From: an uncultured Bacillota bacterium
Lineage (GTDB): Bacteria > Bacillota > Clostridia > Peptostreptococcales > Anaerovoracaceae
NCBI GenBank assembly: GCA_946408315.1
Contig: CAMJRV010000201.1
Coordinates: forward strand, 1-5,386
Direction: 5' to 3'
DNA length: 5,386 nt
A model generated the notes under the pieces. It had not been told where the DNA came from, ran no database searches, and saw only the letters and a list, made by a program, of their open reading frames with translations. Numbering within the stretch: the first letter of the stretch is position 1; each line of letters opens with the position of its first letter. The position numbers and the translations under genes were made by a program. Shown one piece after another: positions 1 through 4,498 of this stretch.

Positions 1-1
1 C

Positions 2-601
2 AATGACGGCGTGAATACACGGCTGGCGGACTCAGCCGACATACCGAAAAATTATCAATTGCTGATAGAGTTTGATGACGGAACGACACTGGTTTTCACC
101 GTCGCCATGTACGGCAGTATCATACTCCACGACGGTGGTTACGAGAACGAGTATTACAGGAAGAGCAGAACGGCAATTTCGCCGCTTTCCGACCAGTTTG
201 AGCCGCATTACCGCAGTTTGATGGGGGAGAGCAAACCAACCCTGAGCGCCAAAGCGTTTCTTGCCACAGAGCAGCGGTTTCCCGGCATTGGAAACGGCGT
301 GCTGCAGGATATCCTGTTTGCTGCCGGAATTCATCCGAAACGCAAGATCGGTACCCTCAGCGCCGCAGAGCAGGACAGCCTCTTATCCAGCGCCGTTTCC
401 GTTTTGCGCGATATGGCCGAACAGGGCGGACGGGACACGGAAAAGGATCTCTTCGGGAGGCAGGGCGGCTACAAGACACGGCTGTCAAAAAATACGCTGG
501 CTTCCGGCTGCCCGAGATGCGGAGGCTCCATTGTGAAAGAGGCTTATCTGGGCGGAGCGGTCTATTATTGCCCTGTGTGCCAGCCATTGGCGGGAGGATG
601 A
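2..601 (+). CDS. Fpg/Nei-family DNA glycosylase, C-terminal part (5' end outside window)
   Basis: The reading frame is open to the left edge, so the first GTG (base 11) is probably not the start. The family is usually about 270-280 residues, so roughly 75-80 N-terminal residues are missing, including the expected catalytic Pro-Glu N-terminus. Visible are the end of the N-terminal beta-sandwich (QLLIEFDDG), the helix-two-turn-helix segment (GIGNGVLQDILFAAGIHPKRK, read in two parts: GIGN near residue 92 and AAGIHPKRK near 104, counting from base 11), and a C-terminal zinc finger with C167, C170, C187 and C190 in CX2C-X16-CX2C spacing. Proteins of this family remove oxidised bases from DNA and cut the abasic site. 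Two positions are unusual compared with E. coli Fpg: the lysine before GxGN reads Gln, and the zinc-finger arginine before the last CxxC reads Gly (YLGGAVYYC). Clostridial Nei-like proteins often share this form, as far as I remember, so substrate range is uncertain. The next gene starts 36 bases downstream. Confidence 0.85.
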   Translation, partial: NDGVNTRLADSADIPKNYQLLIEFDDGTTLVFTVAMYGSIILHDGGYENEYYRKSRTAISPLSDQFEPHYRSLMGESKPTLSAKAFLATEQRFPGIGNGVLQDILFAAGIHPKRKIGTLSAAEQDSLLSSAVSVLRDMAEQGGRDTEKDLFGRQGGYKTRLSKNTLASGCPRCGGSIVKEAYLGGAVYYCPVCQPLAGG

Positions 602-621
602 TCGCTGTAATTTGTTTCAGT

Positions 622-630
622 AAGGTGGTG
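622..630 (+). promoter_or_regulatory. Ribosome binding site fixing a TTG start
   Basis: AAGGTGGTG lies 7 bases before the TTG at 638. An in-frame TGA at 629-631 excludes any start further upstream, and the protein's first beta strand (IVNSYIYP) begins only 10 residues after the TTG. The rare start codon is therefore well supported. Confidence 0.65.
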
Positions 631-637
631 ACCGGTA

Positions 638-1384
638 TTGCATCCAATTAATCTGGGCAATCGGATTGTAAACAGTTATATTTATCCGGCAAACGGCGGT
701 GGTTATGTGCTGATCGATACGGGATACGAAAATGGTTTTTCCGGATTTAAAGCGGCCTTGACTCGCAATCATCTGACGATCCGGGATATTTCCTACGTTT
801 TTTTGACCCATGCCCATGACGATCACGCAGGTTTTCTCAATCCGCTGCTGGAAGCCAATTCCCATGCCAAGGTGATCCTCAGTGAAAAGGCGCTGCAGGG
901 ACTGCGCCGGGGCCGGAATTCTTTTGAAGGGGGATGTACCGGATGCCTCGCCCTGTTCTTCTGCAAACTGATGGACCTGTTCGGAAAGAAGGGCCATAGA
1001 TTTCCGCCTTTGAAGCCGGTATTTGAAGAAAGATGCATTGTTATAAATGAGGAAAATAAAAACGAGATAGAAAATGAGCTGGGCGGCAAGGTTTACGAGA
1101 CGCCCGGACATACCTCGTGTTCGATCTCTCTCCTGTTAAACGATGGCATATTCTTTGTCGGGGACGCCGCTATGAACGGTTTGCCGAGCTTGCACAGGAT
1201 TACGATCTGGGCCGAAGATAAGGATTTATTTTATCAAACATGGCAGGAAATATTGAAATTGCCGTCAGAGGAAATCTATCCCGGACATGGAAAGCCGTTT
1301 CCCCCGGCAGAGCTTGAACAAAATCTGGGATATGTGCGGCGTATGCGCCTTTATCCTTTGACGCCGGCCGGCGCTAAGGGCTGA
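638..1384 (+). CDS. Metallo-beta-lactamase-fold hydrolase (glyoxalase II-like)
   Basis: This is a 248-residue MBL-fold protein, full length for a single-domain member. All metal-site elements are present: T57-H58-A-H60-D-D62-H63 (motif 2), G157-H158-T159 (motif 3), G175-D176 (bridging aspartate) and P215-G-H217-G (motif 5). The N-terminal strands with VLIDTGY (about residues 24-30) are typical of the fold. A binuclear zinc (or iron) site and hydrolysis of a thioester, ester or phosphodiester substrate are expected, but the substrate cannot be read from sequence. Residues 93-135 form an insert between motifs 2 and 3 with a CTGC pair (C100, C103) and a hydrophobic stretch (LALFFCKLMDLF), which probably shapes the substrate pocket. 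There is no signal peptide, so it is cytoplasmic. It begins with TTG (see the ribosome binding site entry). The 36-base gap from the glycosylase suggests the two are cotranscribed. Confidence 0.9.
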   Translation: MHPINLGNRIVNSYIYPANGGGYVLIDTGYENGFSGFKAALTRNHLTIRDISYVFLTHAHDDHAGFLNPLLEANSHAKVILSEKALQGLRRGRNSFEGGCTGCLALFFCKLMDLFGKKGHRFPPLKPVFEERCIVINEENKNEIENELGGKVYETPGHTSCSISLLLNDGIFFVGDAAMNGLPSLHRITIWAEDKDLFYQTWQEILKLPSEEIYPGHGKPFPPAELEQNLGYVRRMRLYPLTPAGAKG

Positions 1385-1400
1385 TCGCCCTGAACAAACC

Positions 1401-1415
1401 ATCCGTTTTACGGAT
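1401..1415. other. Small perfect hairpin between MBL gene and acetyltransferase gene
   Basis: ATCCGT and ACGGAT pair as a 6-bp stem with a TTT loop, 17 bases after the MBL stop codon. No T-run follows directly (AATCATAATTTT comes next), so it is not a convincing intrinsic terminator. It may be a weak pause or mRNA-processing site, or chance. The ribosome binding site of the next gene (AAGGAGGG, 1428-1435) follows 12 bases later. Confidence 0.3.
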
Positions 1416-1440
1416 AATCATAATTTTAAGGAGGGATCGG

Positions 1441-1908
1441 ATGGATCTGGTTATAAAGCGGTTTGAGGAATTGTCCGCGGAAGAGCTGTATGAAATATTG
1501 CAGGTCAGGGTTGCGGTGTTTGTGGTGGAGCAGAACTGTATTTATCAGGAGATCGATGGGAAGGACCGTCACTCCTATCATGTGCTTCTGAAGGATGATG
1601 AGGGAATTCAAGCCTATTTAAGGGTTGTTGACAGGGGAATATCCTTTGAGGAGGTATCGATTGGGAGGGTGCTGACGCTGAAGCGTGGATGCGGACTTGG
1701 GAACAGGATCCTTTCCGAAGGGATCAAGGTTGCCAGGGAAAGAATGAGTGCGGAAGCCATAAAAATCGAAGCCCAATCGTATGCCAGACAGTTTTACGAG
1801 AATTTTGGTTTTGTACAGGTGTCAGAGGAATTCTTGGAAGACGGAATCCCGCATATAGAAATGCTCTGGAAAGAAAATTTTAAGAGTGAAACGGAAAGAG
1901 AATTCTAA
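1441..1908 (+). CDS. elaA: ElaA-type GNAT N-acetyltransferase
   Basis: A 155-residue single-domain GNAT protein that matches E. coli ElaA (about 153 residues) over most of its length. The family signature near the N-terminus is clear: LYEILQVR (17-23), VFVVEQNC (27-33) and YQEIDG (35-40). The acetyl-CoA pyrophosphate loop follows the IGRV strand as R82-G-C-G85-L-G87 (R/Q-x-x-G-x-G/A). The C-terminal block QFYENFGF (117-124), then DGIPHI, is also typical. ElaA proteins transfer an acetyl group from acetyl-CoA, but their natural acceptor is not established, so the substrate is unknown. The start is well supported by AAGGAGGG at 1428-1435, 5 bases before ATG. The last dozen residues (after MLWKENF) are polar and charged and probably lie outside the fold. 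It is cytoplasmic and probably in the same transcript as its neighbours. Confidence 0.9.
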   Translation: MDLVIKRFEELSAEELYEILQVRVAVFVVEQNCIYQEIDGKDRHSYHVLLKDDEGIQAYLRVVDRGISFEEVSIGRVLTLKRGCGLGNRILSEGIKVARERMSAEAIKIEAQSYARQFYENFGFVQVSEEFLEDGIPHIEMLWKENFKSETEREF

Positions 1909-1918
1909 GTGCGGAGAA

Positions 1919-1940
1919 AATAGAAGATAAATAGAAGATA
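1919..1940. repeat. Perfect 11-bp tandem duplication before the cyclase gene
   Basis: AATAGAAGATA occurs twice in direct tandem (1919-1929 and 1930-1940), directly followed by the ribosome binding site AAAGGAGGAA (1941-1950). The unit is purine-rich and lies between the acetyltransferase stop and the cyclase start. It looks like a recent slippage duplication. It would leave an unstructured leader, which could help ribosome loading. Confidence 0.75.
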
Positions 1941-1958
1941 AAAGGAGGAATTTAGCTT

Positions 1959-2519
1959 ATGTTGATCGATATTACTTTAAAGGTTACGCCGAAAATGGTG
2001 GAGGATGCTAACGCCAGTGAAAACAGGAGTCTTACAGGCCACCTTGGTACACATTTTGATGTGATGAATAAGGAATTTCCGCTGGAATACACAAAGCGCA
2101 AGGGAATCGTGTTCGACGTAAGCCAGGTGACGGACCGGGATATCTCATCGGAAGATATTGATTTAAACAGGGTGTCGGATCAGATGTTCGTCGCCTTCTA
2201 TACCGGATTTATCGAGAAAGTCGGATACGGGGGGCCGGTCTATTTCGCCGAGCACCCTCAGCTGTCAAATGAATTGATCGATGATCTGCTTGAGAAAGGC
2301 GTTTCCATCATCGGTGTGGATTTTGCCGGAGTGCGCAGGGGGAAGGAACATACGCCAAAGGACCAGTATTGCGCGGACAGGGGCGTTTTTGTCATCGAGA
2401 ACCTTCGCAATCTGCAGGAGGTGCTCGCTCATGGAGACGGCTCCTTCACCGCAAACACCTATCCTGTGAGCTATGCGGAGATGACGGGACTGCCCTGCAG
2501 GGTTATCGCGGAATTGTAA
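1959..2519 (+). CDS. Cyclase-family protein (kynurenine formamidase-like), divergent
   Basis: A 186-residue protein of the cyclase/KynB superfamily, metal-dependent amide or ester hydrolases of about 200 residues. The N-terminal strand MLIDITL and the motif H28-L-G-T-H32-F-D34 match the first half of HxGTHxDxPxH and supply metal ligands. The second half is not kept: positions for P and H read M36 and K38. Near the C-terminus the block FVIENLRNL (144-152) matches the family's E-N-L segment, with E147 as the expected glutamate ligand. The histidine normally 12 residues before it is D135 here, although H131 lies close by. GVDFAGV (119-125) replaces the more usual GxDTxSV. The fold is therefore clear, but the reaction is not. 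No tryptophan-catabolism gene is nearby, so kynurenine formamidase activity should not be assumed. The ribosome binding site AAAGGAGGAA (1941-1950) sits about 10 bases from the ATG core to core, slightly long. Confidence 0.85.
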   Translation: MLIDITLKVTPKMVEDANASENRSLTGHLGTHFDVMNKEFPLEYTKRKGIVFDVSQVTDRDISSEDIDLNRVSDQMFVAFYTGFIEKVGYGGPVYFAEHPQLSNELIDDLLEKGVSIIGVDFAGVRRGKEHTPKDQYCADRGVFVIENLRNLQEVLAHGDGSFTANTYPVSYAEMTGLPCRVIAEL

Positions 2520-2529
2520 TTCATTATTT

Positions 2530-2559
2530 TTGTTACAAGAGGGATAAAATGGCTATAAT
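2530..2559 (+). promoter_or_regulatory. Sigma-A-like promoter before the ene-reductase gene
   Basis: TTGTTA (2530-2535, 4 of 6 to TTGACA), an 18-base spacer and a perfect TATAAT (2554-2559) lie in the 67-base gap after the cyclase stop. Transcription would start near 2566, giving a leader of about 20 bases that contains the ribosome binding site GGGGG (2574-2578). The -10 box overlaps a 10-bp palindrome, TAATATATTA (2556-2565), which could be an operator half or simply AT-rich sequence. This suggests the reductase can be transcribed independently of the upstream genes. Confidence 0.55.
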
Positions 2560-2586
2560 ATATTAAAAATAAAGGGGGAAGAATGG

Positions 2587-3612
2587 ATGAACAGTTTGTT
2601 TTCGGAATTTCGTATCAAGAATCTATCCATAAAGAACAGGATCGTAATGCCGCCGATGTGCATGTACTGTGCGCCTGACAGCGGGATGGCAACAAATTGG
2701 CACGTTGTTCACTATGCGACAAGAGCAGTAGGAGGCGCCGGCCTGATCATTGTGGAAGCGACCGGAGTTTCGCCGGAGGGAAGACTGACCTCCAACGATC
2801 TGGGGATTTGGGATGACGCCCATATCGACGGCTTGAAAGAAATCGTCCGCGCGGTCCATGAAAACGGAGCGAAAATAGGGATTCAGCTCAATCACGGAGG
2901 CAGAAAGTGTACCGCAGAAGGCGTTGAGATCGAAGCGCCGTCCCCGATTCCCTATGAGGAAGGGGATGCAGTTCCGAGAGAAATGTCAAAGGAAGATATC
3001 GCAGACACGGTTCAGGAATTTAAACGCGCCGCCGCCCGGGCAGAGAAGGCGGGGTTTGATCTGATTCAGATCCACGCGGCCCACGGATATCTTCTCAACG
3101 AGTTCTTATCTCCGCTGACAAATCACCGGACGGACGAATACGGAGGCTCCCCGGAAAACAGAGTAAGAATCCTCGGAGAAGTGCTCGATGCGGTCAGCGC
3201 CGTCTGGCCTGCGGAGAAGCCGATTGAAGTGAGGGTCACTGCCGAGGATTACCAGGAAGGCGGGAATCATGCCGAGGATCTGGGCCATATGCTGAATCTG
3301 GTAAAGGACAAGGGAATTGACTCGGTCAATGTCAGTACCGGAGGACTGGTTCCCGTCGTGCCGAAAGCATATCCGGGCTATCAGGTGCCGAGCGCAGTTA
3401 CGATAAAAGAAATGACGGGCTTGCCGGTGGCGGTCGGCGGCCTGCTTTCCGATGCGAGGGGAGTGGAAACGCTGATTGCGGAAAATAAGGCAGACATGGT
3501 CTATCTGGGAAGAGAACTGCTTAGAAATCCGTACTGGGCGCTTTACGCGGCAAAGGAATTGAACGTTGATCTGGAATGGCCCAAGCAGTATGAAAGGGCA
3601 AAACCCAGATAA
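2587..3612 (+). CDS. namA: NADPH:flavin ene-reductase of the old yellow enzyme family (NamA/YqjM type)
   Basis: A 341-residue TIM-barrel flavoprotein that aligns by memory with Bacillus subtilis YqjM (338 residues) end to end. It has the thermophilic-like OYE hallmarks: PMCMY with C25 and Y27 (redox-tuning cysteine and active-site tyrosine), the FMN-contacting E57-A58, Q100 and H103 followed by GGRK (to K107), the substrate-binding pair H163 and H166 in IHAAHGY with Y168, NHRTDEYGGSPENR (179-192), R216, the phosphate-binding G308-R309 and the C-terminal Q-Y-E-R motif with R337, the arginine finger of the dimer partner. It should bind FMN and reduce activated C=C bonds (enones, nitro compounds, maleimides) using NAD(P)H. 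It is cytoplasmic and a homo-oligomer by family. ATG at 2587 follows GGGGG (2574-2578) by 8 bases. An ATG at 2583 is out of frame. A promoter lies just upstream. The physiological substrate is unknown. Confidence 0.95.
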   Translation: MNSLFSEFRIKNLSIKNRIVMPPMCMYCAPDSGMATNWHVVHYATRAVGGAGLIIVEATGVSPEGRLTSNDLGIWDDAHIDGLKEIVRAVHENGAKIGIQLNHGGRKCTAEGVEIEAPSPIPYEEGDAVPREMSKEDIADTVQEFKRAAARAEKAGFDLIQIHAAHGYLLNEFLSPLTNHRTDEYGGSPENRVRILGEVLDAVSAVWPAEKPIEVRVTAEDYQEGGNHAEDLGHMLNLVKDKGIDSVNVSTGGLVPVVPKAYPGYQVPSAVTIKEMTGLPVAVGGLLSDARGVETLIAENKADMVYLGRELLRNPYWALYAAKELNVDLEWPKQYERAKPR

Positions 3613-3614
3613 TC

Positions 3615-3643
3615 TTGGGCGGAGGGTGCTCGGCTCGCATAAT
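3615..3643 (+). promoter_or_regulatory. Candidate promoter before the prenyltransferase gene
   Basis: TTGGGC (3615-3620, 3 of 6 to the -35 consensus), a 17-base spacer and CATAAT (3638-3643, 5 of 6 to the -10 consensus) start just after the reductase stop codon. Transcription would begin near 3650, exactly where a GC-rich hairpin begins, so the message would carry that hairpin at its 5' end. The -35 is poor, so confidence is low. Confidence 0.35.
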
Positions 3644-3649
3644 GGATAG

Positions 3650-3664
3650 GCGCGACTTTCGCGC
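3650..3664. other. GC-rich hairpin in the prenyltransferase leader
   Basis: GCGCGA and TCGCGC pair perfectly (6 bp, extendable by one G-T pair) around a CTT loop. A purine tract (GCAGGGGGGAT) follows rather than a T-run, so it is not an intrinsic terminator. At the 5' end of a message it could protect the RNA, and after the reductase gene it could block 3' exonucleases. Confidence 0.45.
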
Positions 3665-3675
3665 TGCAGGGGGGA

Positions 3676-3715
3676 TATGATCACGAATGATAGAATGGGG
3701 TATTATCACGAATGA
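3676..3715 (+). repeat. 15-base direct repeat across the prenyltransferase start codon
   Basis: TATGATCACGAATGA (3676-3690) is repeated as TATTATCACGAATGA (3701-3715), one mismatch, 25 bases apart. The second copy contains the ATG at 3712. A 12-codon open frame (3677-3715: ATG ATC ACG ... TGA) ends with its TGA overlapping that ATG in an ATGA arrangement. Its only nearby purine tract, AGGGGGG (3668-3674), sits too close to its ATG to be a normal ribosome binding site, so translation of this frame is doubtful. Confidence 0.7.
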
Positions 3716-4332
3716 AGGAATATAAAAGAGTTCCAAAACACATCGGCGTGATTCCTGATGGAAACCGCAGGTGGGCAGTCGATCGGGGCATGGAAAAAAA
3801 GGATGGGTACCATTACGGAATCAGCCCCGGTTTTCAATTATATGAGCTTTGTTCGGAACTCGGGGTGAAGGAGTTGACCCTGTACGGGTTCACTGTGGAC
3901 AATACGAAACGGCCGGCGGTCCAGAAGGAAGCGTTTCAGCGAGCCTGTGTCGACGCGGTGATGGAGCTGGCCGGAAGGGATGCGGAGCTTCTGGTGGTGG
4001 GAAACACCGATTCCCCTTGCTTTCCCCGGGAACTGATCCCTTTTACGGATCGCGTGAAGTTCGGAGACGGCAAGATCAAAATCAACTTCCTGGTGAATTA
4101 TGGCTGGGATTGGGATCTGCACCATCAGGGAGGACTGGCTTCAAAGGATATCTCCAGAATCGATCTGGTCATCCGGTGGGGAGGCAGGAGGAGGCTCAGC
4201 GGCTTTCTTCCGATCCAGTCTGTATATGCCGACATCTACGTTCTGGACGAGCTATGGCCGGATTTTTTGCCGGAACAGCTCTACAGGGCCTTGGACTGGT
4301 ATCAGGTACAGGATGTGACGCTGGGAGGATAG
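3712..4332 (+). CDS. Short, divergent cis-prenyltransferase (UppS family)
   Basis: A 206-residue member of the undecaprenyl diphosphate synthase family, about 40-50 residues shorter than usual. Recognisable blocks in order are HIGVIPDGNRRWA (10-22, with D16 as the magnesium/pyrophosphate aspartate), LTLYGFTVDNTKRP (55-68), FLVNYG (126-131), DLVIRWGG (151-158), R161-L-S-G-F-L and LWPDF (181-185). Such enzymes add isopentenyl diphosphate units in cis to an allylic diphosphate. Compared with E. coli UppS by memory: the GHxxG histidine reads Tyr (G32-Y33-H34-Y-G), ENW reads D63-N64-T65, and the late glutamate ligand reads D174. About 25 residues between NYG and DLVIR are missing, where a helix normally lies. 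The essential UppS usually sits with cdsA and frr; here neither is present, so this is probably a paralogue of unknown chain length. There is no in-frame start upstream back to TAG 3691. The ribosome binding site is weak (GGGG, 3697-3700, 11 bases away). Confidence 0.85.
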   Translation: MKEYKRVPKHIGVIPDGNRRWAVDRGMEKKDGYHYGISPGFQLYELCSELGVKELTLYGFTVDNTKRPAVQKEAFQRACVDAVMELAGRDAELLVVGNTDSPCFPRELIPFTDRVKFGDGKIKINFLVNYGWDWDLHHQGGLASKDISRIDLVIRWGGRRRLSGFLPIQSVYADIYVLDELWPDFLPEQLYRALDWYQVQDVTLGG

Positions 4333-4399
4333 AGTTCCGCGGCTCTGAACCGTTTCCGGAGTACTGACAGAGTCAGATTTCAGACCCCATCAAGTATAC

Positions 4400-4493
4400 A
4401 ATATTCCTGCCCGAAATGTTCCAATATTAAATTGCTTTCGGTATCCTTTTATGTTAGATTTAATGCATAGAACATTAGAGGAAAAGGAATATT
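4400..4493. repeat. Three-tier nested inverted repeat before the phosphatase-like gene
   Basis: Three pairs of perfect arms share nearly one centre (about 4445-4446). The outer pair is AATATTCCT (4400-4408) with AGGAATATT (4485-4493). The middle pair is AATGTTC (4415-4421) with GAACATT (4470-4476). The inner pair is ATTAAAT (4426-4432) with ATTTAAT (4458-4464). That gives 23 paired bases with short internal loops (6/8 and 4/5 bases) and a 25-base apical loop. The right outer arm includes part of the ribosome binding site (AAAAGGA), so in RNA the fold could hide the start of the next gene. As DNA it surrounds the candidate promoter and could bind a dimeric regulator. Confidence 0.6.
4432..4460 (+). 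promoter_or_regulatory. Candidate promoter before the phosphatase-like gene
   Basis: TTGCTT (4432-4437, 3 of 6), a 17-base spacer and TAGATT (4455-4460, 4 of 6) with an extended -10 TG at 4452-4453. Transcription would start near 4467, about 30 bases before the ATG. The boxes are weak but the spacing and TG help. The promoter sits inside the nested inverted repeat. If used, the message would not contain the left arms, so the repeat would then act as DNA rather than RNA. Confidence 0.35.
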
Positions 4494-4498
4494 CAGCA

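Larger units (their letters stand above)
4333..4498. other. 166-base intergenic region before the phosphatase-like gene
   Basis: The largest gap in the window. Its first 60 bases are mid-GC and hold a small perfect hairpin, CTGAC-AGA-GTCAG (4364-4376), followed only by ATTTC, which is too weak to call a terminator. TCTGAA (4344-4349) and TTCAGA (4379-4384) could close a larger structure around it. The remaining 100 bases are AT-rich and hold the nested inverted repeat and promoter candidate listed separately. No coding potential was seen on either strand beyond short frames. Confidence 0.5.

Noticed and set aside
11..601. GTG at 11 as the true start of the glycosylase
   Set aside because: The frame stays open to the left edge, and the protein would lack the N-terminal catalytic region of its family.
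617..1111. 164-residue open frame on the - strand
   Set aside because: It is antisense to the MBL hydrolase, whose motifs are complete; its own sequence shows no recognisable domain.
1391..1418. TGAACA/GATAAT promoter before the acetyltransferase gene
   Set aside because: The -35 matches only 4 of 6 and not at the important TTG, and the small hairpin overlaps the -10; too weak to list.
3604..3619. CCCA...TGGG dyad across the reductase stop codon
   Set aside because: Only four clean base pairs unless a bulge is allowed, and no T-run follows.
3106..3684. 192-residue open frame on the - strand
   Set aside because: It lies opposite the ene-reductase and the following gap; the sense protein is conserved end to end and the antisense product resembles no family.
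3849..4367. 172-residue + strand frame overlapping the prenyltransferase gene
   Set aside because: It is rich in Gly and Arg, as expected from an out-of-frame reading of a GC-containing gene, and has no plausible ribosome binding site or domain.
4364..4376. CTGAC-AGA-GTCAG hairpin as terminator of the prenyltransferase gene
   Set aside because: The stem has only 5 bp and is followed by ATTTC rather than a run of T.
4397..4402. TACAAT as a -10 box before the phosphatase-like gene
   Set aside because: No acceptable -35 lies 16-18 bases upstream; the nearest CTGACA (4364-4369) is 27 bases away.
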